Below are positions 20,219 to 31,062 of a stretch of DNA of 64,000 bases, one piece after another. Both the position numbers and the translations under genes were made by a program. Source of the stretch: Podospora bellae-mahoneyi (taxonomy: Eukaryota > Ascomycota > Sordariomycetes > Sordariales > Podosporaceae); contig NC_085885.1 in the NCBI RefSeq assembly GCF_035222275.1, forward strand, positions 3,038,001 to 3,102,000. Direction: 5' to 3'. Within the stretch, counting starts at the first letter, position 1; each line of letters opens with the position of its first letter. The notes beneath the pieces are model-generated. The model worked only from the letters and a program-made list of their open reading frames with translations. It had not been told where the DNA came from and did not search any database.

Positions 20219-22845
20219 CTACTTACTCCCCCCATGCAGCCTCCCTACACTCTCCACCGTCACCGCATCCTTATGCCACCTCTTCGCCAAAACCCCCTCC
20301 CTAAACACCCATGCCCCCCCAATCGTTGCCCCCGGCCCCACAGTCACCAACCCAGCCACCACCAACCCCATAACATTCCCCCACCCCTCCTTCAACATGC
20401 CCGCCTGTCTCAGATCCCAAAACAAATACCCCAACCAGACAATGTGGCTCCCAAAACCGAAAAGGTAATCCCACTTTAGGAAATTGACCGCAAACGAGGT
20501 CAAATCCCCGTAATGTCTCGGGATCCCTCCCGGGAAAAACAACCCCCAGTGTGCCGGGTCAACCCCGCCGTTTCTCCCCCATACATGTGCCGCTGCTGCT
20601 ATGATACTCCCCAAGCCGATGTAAATTCGAAGAACGGGGAGGTCTTTGGTGAAGTTGCTGATCTTGTCTTGGTTGACGGTGTCGCTGAATAGTCTGGAGA
20701 GGGTGAGCATTGCCAGTGCGGTCCAGATGGGGAAGGGTTGCCAGATGAACAGCCAGGATTGGCGTTGGGGGAGGTCAGGGGAGAAGAGGAACCCGATTAG
20801 GGGGGTGAGGTAGGCGAGGAGGATGGCAGGGAGAGTGGTGTACGACCAGCGGGTGTTGGTCAGGCGCTTGTCGCGGGCGGCGAAGGATTCGATGGGGGAG
20901 AGGATGTAGTGGAGGTAGAGGTAGAAGGGGCCGATGATGCCCACGCCCATGAGTTGGCAGAGGGTGAGGAAGAGGTTGGGCCTGTGAGGGGGGTCAGTGA
21001 TTGAGAAAGGGTAAGGATCTGAGGAGGAGCAAGAACCGACAGTTGCAAGATAGTAAGCGCATTCGCCCGCCGTGTCGACTCCAGCAGCCAGATCGTAAAG
21101 AAGGGCAGCCCCTCAAGCAGAAAGGTGATCATATGCCGGCGGCCTTCCTCCGATGTGCCGTACATGCCCGGCACAAAGATCATATTCACCCACGCCATCG
21201 TCTCGTCAAGACTCCTCCAGCCATAAAACGACCGCAGCACCGGAACCAAAGTGTTGTCAACAGCGATAAAACCCCCATCACGCTGCTCTTTCGCCCACTG
21301 CTCCGGCATTCCCACATTCATAATCCAAAAAGCAAGACACGACATCAAAAACAACGGCAGAGCAAACAACGCCCTCTTGAACCTGCTCTCCCTCCTCCCA
21401 TCCCCCATGGTCGGGTTGAACGGTGCGGTCACCATGAGTGATCGTGTCGGCAGCGGCAAGTAATCAATCTTCGTCGCTCCGATCATAACGTGATGAAAAA
21501 GCTCGGCAATCAGCTCTCCAAAGTTGGGGAGCAGCCAGTTAACAAAGAATCGAGAATAAGCCGTCTGCATGCAGTGGGCTTGTGTCAAGAAGCCCGACGC
21601 GTCCACAACCGCAGCTGCCCGTGTTTCCCGTTCCTGCTGGTACTCGGCGAGCATTTTTTGGATGTCATCCGGCGAGGGACGCAGCTGTCCCGTCCGGGCG
21701 CATTTGTCAGCCAGCTTCTTGATCCCATTGGCCAGCGCGGCTGCGCTTTCGATGGCAATGTTTCCACCAACTCCCAAGTTGGGGGTCGACTTGTGGATGC
21801 TGTCTCCTGCGCAGGTGATTCGCCCCCAGTGCCAGAGTTTGAATCTGCCTTGTTCGATCGAGACGAGGCGGTGGACGACGGTTTTTTTCCAGAGGTCCGC
21901 GAGGGTGAGACGGTTGGGGTCTGGGCGGAGGATGAGGTCGCCGTTGCGGGCGAGGAAGGATTGGACTTCTTGTTCGTTGAATTGTGGAATTTCGCCATGG
22001 TGGTATCTTCGGGAGAGACGCTCTCCTGCGAACCAGTACACCTTTCCCTCGTCGGCAACAATCGTCATTCCAACACGGCCGATATTGTACGATGTATCCA
22101 GATGCCCAGAGGTCAGCCCTTGCACCCCGTACGCAATGCCGAACAGCGTGTTATGGTCAGCGAACAAACCTGCCACCAAAGTCAGCTCCTCTCTCTCTGT
22201 CTGTCTTACATTTCTCCCGCTCAACTTACTCTCCCTCTCCCGTTCCACCACCCCCGCCAACTCCCACATCCTCCCCCTCACCAAACTATTAACCCCATCA
22301 CACCCCACCAGAACATCCCCCTCAAACTCCTCTCCGTCATCACAAACAACCCTCACCCCCTTGTCCAAATCATGCCTCACCTCCACCACATTCCTCCCCG
22401 ACAACAACCTGCTCTTGTCCCTGATGTTATCCACCAACCTCCGCAGCAAAACCTGCCGCTCCCCCCACGCAGCGCAGTACCCCGTCCTCGCCAGGATAAG
22501 CTCAGGACTCCTGTCCTCGCAAATCACGCTCCCGTCTGCTCGACGGGCAGTAAGCAGGTTGATTCGCTCGGCTTCTTTCTCGATGCGGTCCCAGGCCCCG
22601 AGCTGGTCGAGGATGCGCGCGCCCGAGCTGAAGATGCCGATCGAGGCGCCGACCTGGGGAGCGAGGTCGGGGCGGCGTTCGAGGAGGAGATAGGAGATGG
22701 AGGCTTGCTGAACCTGCTATCAGTGCTTCATATTGACTTGGAAAGTGCGGGGAGGGAAGAATACCTCAAGCGCATTTGCTAGAGTGAGGCCAGCAACTCC
22801 GCCTCCGCAGATGAGGATGCGGAATTCGCGGTCGTCCTTTGCCAT
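20219..22845 (-). CDS. FAD-dependent monooxygenase fused to a polytopic membrane domain
   Basis: Four exons read leftward: 22845-22765, 22713-22230, 22169-21041 and 20981-20219 (818 residues). The N-terminal half is a PaxM/salicylate-hydroxylase-type flavoprotein: FRILICGGGVAGLTLANALE (GxGxxG, ~8-27), a GCDGVNSLVR DG-motif, and CAGDSIHKSTPNLGVGGN (GD motif). The C-terminal ~300 residues hold several hydrophobic helices (ALFALPLFLMSCLAFWIM; GVGIIGPFYLYLHYIL; GLVVAGLVTVGPGATIGG), so the enzyme is probably membrane-anchored. Similar fusions occur in fungal meroterpenoid-type chemistry, but no other biosynthetic genes are adjacent, so the substrate is open. Exon 1/2 and 2/3 junctions are firm; the last donor (GTCGGT at 21040) is unusual and is the least certain part. 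The 60-nt second intron has no stop and keeps frame if retained. Confidence 0.85.
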
Positions 22846-23565
22846 GGTGATTTGTTTGAGCTGTGGTAAAAGAGGGAACACACAAGAATACGGTTCGGTG
22901 CAAGTTAGGTGACTAAGTATATGACGTGGAGCGAAGAGACATAAAGGCCGAGGCTGAGGTGAGACAAGAGGCTGGTTGGCTGGGAACATGCATGAGTTCG
23001 GGGACTAGAGACAGCCACATTTTGCGTAGGGTGAGAGATGGAATGCGAGATGTGACGAGCGGCAACAGATGGTATTGCTGAAAAGGCTTGAGGGAACACC
23101 ATCTAGCATCGAACCTGTTTCTGTCGACGTTCTCCAGCAGGTTGAGGGTTCCGCTTGTTCGCATATCCCAGGTCACGGTACCCCGACTATGTCTCACTTG
23201 ATCTGGTAAAAGGCTGGCACTACCCGAGACAAATCGGATCAGGAACGAAGCCATACTATTGGTCAAGTCGAGGTCAGTCGGAAGGATGTCATCAGCTTAC
23301 ATGCAGAACCGGAACTTACCACCCCACAAAGGTGTTACATCCCGTCTTATGGTTATTATACTCCAGAACGTAACACCGAACAGGGCAAAGCTCAAGTTGC
23401 GAACAATCATACTCCGGGCGATTTCCTATTATTCCAGCCAAAAACATGGTTCAAGTGCTGCGTCACAGCAACCAGAGCCGTATTTCTTTGTGACGCCCTT
23501 CCAACCCCTCTTCCGAAACCAGCAAAAAGCTTATGCCAATCAGCCACTTCCCAACACCTAACATC
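22846..23565. other. Intergenic region upstream of FAD monooxygenase
   Basis: This 720-bp gap lies between two leftward genes and should carry the monooxygenase promoter and the esterase terminator. No coding pattern or clear motif was seen. Confidence 0.35.
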
Positions 23566-25764
23566 TCAACCCTCCAACACAGTCAACTCCACCCCCAAAC
23601 TCGCACACAAACCACTCAACTCCCCAAACCCAACCATCCCCCCCCTCCCACCCCACTGCAACACCCTCGCCTTTGGCCGCCTCCAGTCCACACCCTCCCA
23701 CCGTCCCAACCTCTCCACCTCCCTTCTCGTCCCCTCAAACCCCCTCACCTCCAAATACCCCTTTTCAAACTCGGGCTTCCCCCACCGCGCAAACGCCCCC
23801 CAGTAATCAACCACCAACCGCTCAAAAGCAAAGTCGTTACCATCCCTATCCGGCAACCCTCCCCTAGCCTCTGTCCCAAAAACAATCATTTGCTCCCCCG
23901 CGTGACACTTGTAGTACTCCATATCCAAAATCCCCTTAGGGTACCCGTTGGTGCTAGGAGGTCGACACCAATCCCGGGAGTACCCCGGCATCTGGTAGGT
24001 CCGGTTGAAGACAAAATAGTACGTGTCTTTGAAGGTGCCGTGGCGGGAGGCGCTGTAGGCTTTGGCGAGGGAGGGGCAGGTGAAGATTAACGAGGAGAAA
24101 AGGGAGATGGTGCTGTTGAGTATGGCGGCTTCGTTGTTTTGGAGGGCGAGAGTGCTCGCCGGGAGGGAGAACAGGGAGGTGGAGTTGACGGGGAGGCCAA
24201 AGTGCTTCTGGGCGACGGTATTGAAGTACTGGATGAAGGTTGCGTTGGGGGCCGGGGCGTCGTCAATCATGACGCCGACTTCGTCGCGGGTGATGCCTAG
24301 CATGACGGGAATCTTGGAGGCCAGAGTGGAGGTGAAGTTGAGGGTTGGGGTGGTGAGGTAGAGACCGTCTTGGACGATACCGCTGGTTTCGTGAGCAAAG
24401 ACACAACAAGAATGGAAGCGGAATAGTGGACTTACTGGGCGTTGGTCGGCAGGTTGACGAGGTCGAAGCCGCTTAGCTTTCCGAGACAGGCAACTTTGTC
24501 TTTTGCATCTAAACAGCCGGCGTCTTTCAACACGTTCTTGGTGGTCGTCTCATAGTTGTGGGCCAGTGTGTCGTAGAAAATGGCAGGGGTGACAGGCCTT
24601 TCCGGGCTTGGGTATCCATCTGGGTTGGACTGTAGGATAGCACGGTGAAATAGACCCTTTGCCTTTGGCGAGCTGAGGACGACATGAGTGCCCAAGGCAC
24701 CTGCAGACTCTCCGAATAAGGTCACTTTGTTCGGGTCACCGCCAAAGTACTTGATGTACTTGTTGACCCACTCCAAGGCAGTAATCATGTCTGAGATGGC
24801 GTAGTTTCCCTTGTGGACATCATCATTCAGGTTCAAGAAACCAAGCGAGCCAACGCGGTAGTTGACAGACACCACCACGACATCGCCCCTCGATGCAAGG
24901 TTGGTTCCATCCGTGTTTGGATTCTTTCCAGAACCGGATGTCAAGCCTCCGCCGTAGAGATATAGCATGACAGGCTTCAACTGTTTCTTGGCATCTTGGC
25001 CGGCCATCCGCGGCAGGTAAGGCGTCCAGACATTGGCAAACAGGCAGTCCTCGCTGCTGCCGCTAGTGACTTCGCCGATGGGTTGCGAGCAGTCTGCTCC
25101 GGCCTTGGTGGCGTCAATCTCGCCGTCCTCTTCGTAATTGGCGACTTTGGAGTAGGTGAACCGCCTCGGTGGGTCGGCAAAGCGCAGGCCGCGGAACTTC
25201 CAGGCGTGTAGGTCGCGGTAACCGGTCACCAGTTTCGAACCAACAAACTGCTGGACTTGCCAGTTGGATGTGGTGTCATCGACGGTCTGGTTGGACACTC
25301 GGGCTGACTGGGAACAGAGGGTAGGTAACTCGGTGGAGCAATCAACATTGCGAGTCTTGCCTGTGGCATCAATGGCCCGACACTTATCAGCGTTGGGGTT
25401 GCTCTTGGAAACCCAGTAGAGCTGGTCCCGTGGGACCACTCCAAGGTATGCTTGATAGGGCAATGATCTCGCCAACGTGGTGGTGAATTTGGACTTCTTA
25501 GGGTCCCATGTCTCTTCTCCGAGCAGCTGACAGGCCATGGCGGCGGCATAGTTGGGACTGGGCTGGTTGATGAGGATGGCGGCGGACTTGTCATTTTCGG
25601 CACCTATTCGGGTGTCAGTGATATCACTCTCCATCTTGATCCGACAAGACCTCACCGTCAAGATTGTTCTGTGACAGTATGGTCAAACCACCCCCGGTGA
25701 ACAGACACTGTGCCCCCGGGGCCAGAGCCGTGGCCAGAAATATGATTGTCGTTGACCAACGCAT
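23566..25764 (-). CDS. Secreted type-B carboxylesterase
   Basis: Three exons read leftward, 25764-25656, 25603-24436 and 24382-23566 (697 residues). A signal peptide (MRWSTTIIFLATALAPGAQC) leads to a ~140-residue extension seen in some fungal members, then the alpha/beta-hydrolase: FRGLRFADPPRRF, SSEDCLFANVWTP, oxyanion loop YGGGLTSGS (~253-261), nucleophile GESAG (Ser336), and a candidate catalytic His in KCHAGEQ. It acts outside the cell or in the secretory pathway on carboxylic esters; substrate unknown. The start ATG begins the signal peptide. Splice sites GTGAGG/ATAG and GTAAGT/CCAG give uninterrupted frame. It lies tandem to the FAD monooxygenase; a linked pathway is possible but not shown. 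Confidence 0.9.
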
Positions 25765-27823
25765 CTTTGAAGCTGATGGCTTGGTACAGGTTTCGTGGCC
25801 GGGTGAATCGAGGTGGAGGTCTGACATCTCGGTGTCAACCTAGACATTTTATGTCGATGAAATTACAGGGGATTCATTCCTTTTCGGCCGGGAGGGCCGA
25901 GGCGGACACCGGAGGTGCGGGTTGGGGATATGCAAGTACGTGATCTGAACATATTGGTGACAAATTAGCCGATAGTTGCCCCACGACTCGGCCCGTCTAC
26001 GCGAATCTCTTGATTGTCCGCCAGTCCAATTGCAAAAGCTTCTCTTCTCCTCAAGTGTGGTAGATGGACCCTTGGCGATGTTCCGAGAGCCTGGTTTGGA
26101 GTGTGTGTTTCTGGGACTTCATCTCCACCTCGGGCATAGGCTTTTTCGGTGTGGTTGCAAGGTTTCTCTCCATGGTGTTGCCGTTAGGTGTCTCCCACGG
26201 TACGGGCTAATATCTGAAAAGAGGAAAGCCACATATTAGAGCGGCAAAACAACTAATAAGGCTGGTACCAGAGAAACATGACGTATGATGTAGATGGAGT
26301 TTGCTTCTGATACTAACACACTGGCGGAGGGGCGGGATGGCCCGTCGATACGGCGCCATGTTCGATCAGATGGAGCCGGGGGGTTCGGAAGAGCAGCCGT
26401 TGGTGCCAAGGAGCGAGCATCCAGCGGTTCCAAAGTTCCACGAAAGGGTCCAAATTCCAAGAACCAGGTTGATGCCCCGAGGAGAAACAATTGACCGCCT
26501 TTTTGCGGGGGAGGGTGGCGGTTCAGTTCATGCATCTCTTTCTCGTAATGCGCATCCGACATATCCCACGGGCAGGGCAAGAGGTCGAGCAGAGCAGAGC
26601 GGGAGTGGGGTGTTGGGTATTAGATAACGACATGGTGTTGGTTGCAGGGCAGTGCTGCAATGTTTCCCGCACAGACCACCGTCTACAGCAGCATAATCCC
26701 TGAGGCGACCCAATTAGGGGATTCCGTTGCCCCGGAGGCATGCGCTAGCGCACAAAGCATGCAGCACCTTCAGTGCCCAGTCGAGATCGCATCTCAGCGT
26801 CCTCCAAACCACGTTTCGCACACGTTTTTGTGGCGCACTACACCCGGAACTAGTGATTGCTTTTTACGAGCACGCTGCAGCATCATGTCACCACATGCTG
26901 GCCATCTTATCTCAGTCAGGCAGGTGTCCAAGACAAGGAGACAAATACTCGCCTTGCCATTTGACACTCGGACTTATACACAGCATTGCCAAGCCAGACG
27001 GATGGTGCCAAGACTACGACGACGTTTCTTGGAGACGCACGAACCATATTTCGAACGTCTGGAATTCCGCTCTGGCCTATCTCGACGCATGAAATGCCTC
27101 GGTGCTTACCTACCACATGGCACTCAAGCGCGCCCTTCCACTCCTTCACTGCTGCATCGGCCCCTCTTTTCCCGCTGTCTTCTCCTCTCTGGGCTTCCCT
27201 CTCCCCCCCCGCGCGCAACAATGTTTGACAGTTTCTGTCAAAGTCAAATCAGAGTCAGAGAAATGATCGGCCGAGTGGGCCCGCGGTCGGACAGGCGGAG
27301 GAATAGCCTAATGAAGGAGTGTTACATCCACTGCACTTTTGGCCTGCAGTGCTCTTCGAGAACCTGTCTCATGTCATCTGTTGAACCCTGCCACCAGCCG
27401 CCCGCAGAAAAGGAGCCTCTCGGTGAAGATGCCGTTCCCAGCGAAGCTCCCCTTGGCCCGCACGTGGCCGGAGAGATACCCCGGGTTTTATCTGCTGCTT
27501 GGTTTGCTTGCTTGCCTGTGGATTCCCGTTGGTTTTATATAACCCTCCGCGTCTGCAGTCTGGACCTCTAGACCTCTGGACCTCCTCCATCTGATGTCGA
27601 CTGCCCGCTCACCAGTCACCAGAGGCAAATTGCCAACGTTAAATCGACGTCACGCAGCATCCGAAATCGGGTAAGACGGGCGGCTGTGCTCCAGATTGAC
27701 CTTGCCTCGCGGAGCACTTGGGTCATCACAATGTCAAAATAACGACGGGCCTCGAACAAACCTTTTACCTTTCACCACCAACAAATAACCGCCGACTGAG
27801 GAGGAGCATCATCACCAGCAATC
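25765..27823. other. 2-kb divergent intergenic region
   Basis: Between the esterase start and the small CxxC-protein start I find no convincing gene. Long open frames exist (for example 26642-27571 on the plus strand) but their composition, low hydrophobic periodicity and lack of any family motif look like chance. The region likely holds both promoters and 5' leaders. Confidence 0.4.
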
Positions 27824-28264
27824 ATGGGACAAAAGCAATCCAGTGTGCCGGTGGGTCTTTGATCCGATATCTTCTTCTTCAATCTCCGCGCCCTCATGAC
27901 TAACATTGTCTCTCAGGCAACCTTTTTCTGCCCCAACACGGGCGAGGAGCTCGAGAACCCTCTCGGCCTCTGCACCCACTGCCAGGCCGCCCACGACATC
28001 ATCTGGCAGTCTGTCTTCATATGCCCCAATACAGGCTACAGAATAGACACTCTTTCTCGACGACCCGACAAAGAATGCCCCTCTTGCTTTCAGATGCACC
28101 AGCCATACAGCAAGCGAGTCTACATCTGTCCAGTCACCGGCGCCCAAATCCCACACCCCAAAGAGACGGGCGGGAAATGCCAAAAGTGCAAACGTAGCCA
28201 CGAAGACAACTCGACGCCCATGACCAGCAAGGAGGCCGTGATGGCGAGGGGCCTGAGAGATTGA
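27824..28264 (+). CDS. Small CxxC-repeat protein with predicted N-myristoylation signal
   Basis: Exons 27824-27850 and 27917-28264 (124 residues); donor GTGGGT, branch GACTAAC, acceptor CTCAG. The nine-residue first exon reads MGQKQSSVP, with Gly2 and Ser6 as in N-myristoylation sites. The second exon has repeated zinc-knuckle-like pairs: FCPNTGEE...LCTHC, FICPNTGY...CPSC, YICPVTGAQ...CQKC. The recurring CPxTG half-site alternates with a CxxC or CPSC half-site, giving about three zinc-ribbon-like units. A role as a small membrane-tethered zinc protein is inference. I do not recognise a named family. Gene reality is supported by frame restoration, conserved repeat logic and a good splice set. 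Confidence 0.82.
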
Positions 28265-29361
28265 ATCAAATACGTCACCAATACCTCACTCCGGACCGTT
28301 GAGGGGAAAGTCGATCTGATGCCAACACCCAAGCGCAGAGCTTATTTGTAATCAGGAGGCGACAGGACCCAGCACGAGACCTTTTTCTTTTGTTTTCTCC
28401 CGATACCCACTACTTTTCTATGTACTTGTCAACATTCGTGTGTATTTTATTGGCATCTCTGGAAACGATATTCGGGAGCAGTTGTGCACGATACCCTCAG
28501 GATGACCGTTTCTTTTTGGGAAATGAAATTGGATACTTGTTCTCATCTTTTTGGCTCTCGAACAGTCAGTTTGAACTGTCGCTGGTCGGATTTACTGCCG
28601 ATGCTTTGGAATGCTCTGGCCGCACTGTTGATGAGCACGAAGGCCGGACACGTTATGATACACTGACAACCGAGTGGGCAGCGTCTTATATTTGAATGCA
28701 ACATGCCACTGCTATCAGCTTTCAGGTTCAGACGTCATGCAGGTCCAGCCTGGTCAGGGCAGAATATGGAGACAAAATCGCTCGAGTCAAGTGACAGAAT
28801 GCAACCTCGATATTAGCCTGCCTTCTTGCTACTCGACAAAACTGATCCCTCCGATATTGCTTTCGGCGGGGAATCGTTTAGCCATAAATTCTACCTCGCA
28901 CCAACCTCCGCAACATACCCATATGCGAGCCAATGCCGTAACGTCGTGCTATATTTATATCCCGTCTTCACCCCGACACCCTCTGCCGAGCAAGAGGCAG
29001 CCCAGCCCGGGGCCGTTACCAAACACTGAGTTGACAATTCGTAAAGTGCAAGCAGACCATCAATACTGGTAACCATGGGTATCTGTCGGTGCGGTGCAAC
29101 ATGTCTATTTCGCGGGTGGCTCATGATGGTACAGCTCCGGTAAGATGGCCGGAACCCGGTGGTCTGCAGGTCGAACCCGGATATGCTATAAGACTGGACG
29201 ATCAGCTTCTTATTGTCTCACATAAGTGAGTTCTTCACCTACCACATCCCGCTCCCAACCCGGTAGATCAATTCCGGCCCTTTGGAACTCGTTTGCCAAG
29301 GTATCCATGTAAGTGCAAGATGTCGATCGTACGCTGGAGGGGTTCCCACCGTTCACTAACA
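28265..29361. other. Intergenic region with TATA-like site and tRNA-like relic
   Basis: No gene found. A TATATTTATAT string at about 28949-28959 is TATA-like but lies ~400 bp before the next ATG. A tRNA-like sequence is annotated separately at 29108-29185. The rest shows no coding pattern. Confidence 0.4.
29108..29185 (+). other. tRNA-Leu-like relic or tRNA-derived element
   Basis: The sequence has an A-box-like GTGGCTCATGATGG, a hairpin TCCGG/CCGGA enclosing TAAGATGG (an AAG triplet as in a Leu anticodon, but with an eight-base loop), a long variable region, and a B-box-like GGTCGAACCC. The T-stem and acceptor stem do not pair, so it is not a functional tRNA. It is either a decayed tRNA-Leu or the head of a tRNA-derived SINE-like element. 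Confidence 0.3.
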
Positions 29362-30864
29362 ATGAAACGCGGCTTCTCGACCGTAGTCAGACGTGCAATG
29401 CTTTCTACGGCGATCTTCAGGGGCCTCCTGGTCTCTGCTCTGGCTGTTGCGGGGGCTTCGGCAGAATGTACTCGATTCATCGAGGCCTATGAGGGAGACA
29501 CATGTGCCATCCTGGCTGAGATCGCCGGCATCACCGTGACTCAGTTCCTCCGGTCCAATCCTTCAGTCACGAGCTGTTCGCAGCTGGTTACTGGTGGTTT
29601 ATATTGCATCGAGGGAATTGCCGACAGTGGCCCTACAGCCTCAGCATCACGGACGACATCCGCTGCCCCTACCTCTTCTTCTCCGGTGCGCCTCACCGTC
29701 AGCCAGGATGGCACTTGTGGCTCGGGCGTGACCTGCACCGGATCGAGCTTCGGAAACTGCTGCTCGCAATTTGGCTTTTGCGGTAGTTCGGCTGATTACT
29801 GCTTGTCAGATGGCTGCCAAAGAGGTTTTGGCTCTTGCGGTGCCGGCGCTATCTCTTCTGCCAGCAGTGCTCCCATCACGCCGGGCCCTACCGCTTCAGT
29901 CACTGTCACTGTCACGTCCGTTGTAGCCGTCACCCGCACTTCGATCGTCTCTCAGACCAACACAGCTACTGTTACGACCACTGTACCACAGACGGTCGTT
30001 GCTACCAGGACCATCACCAACACCGTTCCGGCCACGGCCTTTACAACCCAGACAGTTCGTGTCACCTCCACCACTACTCTCACCACTGGTGCCACCGCCA
30101 TTGTGACCCGAACGGTCGACTTCACCTTGACTAGCATCGTAACACGCACAGCCACAGTCCCAGTCACCGCCACGCTAACCACAGTCATCACCAACCTGGT
30201 GGAGGTCACCGTCACGTCAACCAGATCCTCCACAACCACGACAACAACCACGAGAACAGTTCAGACTGTCGTACCGGTAACGCAGACACTGACAACTATT
30301 CTAACCAGTGTCTCAGTCTCGACCAGGGTGTTGACCAGCACGGCAATCGTCACAAGCGGGACATGCGGAACGCCGACGACAAGAGCGCCAGCTACGACGA
30401 CAACCCCGAGTGGAAGTCGGCCAACGCTACCCGGAACACCCAGTAACTGTGAGTGAAATGAGAAACTCAGGCAGGATGAGACATGGGATTTCTTTGGCTT
30501 GGCGTGAGGAAGATGCTCCTGAAAAAACGCCTACTGACCACCTCCTCTTCGGCATTATCATAGGCAAGAACTTGGCCGTCATTACCCAGAACGACACCTG
30601 CCGCAGCTTGGCCTCGAGGGCGAATTTGACACTGCTTCAGTTGTATGTTCCCCCTGTTTTGCGGATCAAAAGAAAGAGCAAACAGGCTAATGACAGTAAA
30701 ACAGCTACGACCTCAACCCATCCGTAAGTCGCGAACCCTTAGGTGGCGAAGATGACCTCAACCGCTACTGCACACCCGAATTCATCGACCTCTTGCTGAG
30801 CGGCCTCTGTCAGATCAACTGTGACCAATTGTGGGAGGGGTATTATGTGTGCGTGGGGAGATAA
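29362..30864 (+). CDS. Secreted LysM-CBM18-(Thr/Val-rich)-LysM chitin-binding protein
   Basis: Exons 29362-30448, 30564-30642 and 30705-30864 (441 residues). A signal peptide ends ...VAGASA (~34). LysM 1 is at ~35-85 (ECTRFIEAYEGDTC, FLRSNPSV, LYCIEG). A hevein-type CBM18 is at ~116-159 with eight Cys (DGTCGSGVTC, GNCCSQFGFCG, YCLSDGC, GSC). Residues ~160-350 are a low-complexity Thr/Val/Ser stalk likely O-glycosylated. A second, divergent LysM spans the last exons (CKNLAVITQNDTC, LLQFYDLNPS, CTPEFIDLLLSGLC). Such proteins bind chitin at the cell wall or in the host apoplast. ATG 29398 is an alternative start that would give a 22-residue signal peptide. The first donor (GTGAGT 30449) immediately precedes an in-frame stop, so failure to splice removes LysM 2. 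Confidence 0.85.
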
Positions 30865-31062
30865 GTAGACCAAGTCCCAGACCGCGGGGGGGGGAGAATA
30901 GCGGGGTGTCTTGGATTGATAAAATATGATGGGTGAATTTATGCGACCATATCATATGACCACGGATATGATATCCAAGTTGTGATGTATACAAAACCTC
31001 ACCTCCCAATCCCCAACGCCTCGCTATAATACAGATTCAAATCTTCAATATTCATGCCATGA

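Noticed and set aside
21490-22782. 430-codon open frame on the plus strand
   Set aside because: Lies antisense to the FAD monooxygenase exons, whose motifs are unambiguous; it is a shadow frame.
26642-27571. 309-codon open frame on the plus strand in the esterase/CxxC-protein gap
   Set aside because: No recognisable domain, composition typical of a shifted or random frame (many Arg, Cys, His, Pro), and overlapping open frames on the other strand.
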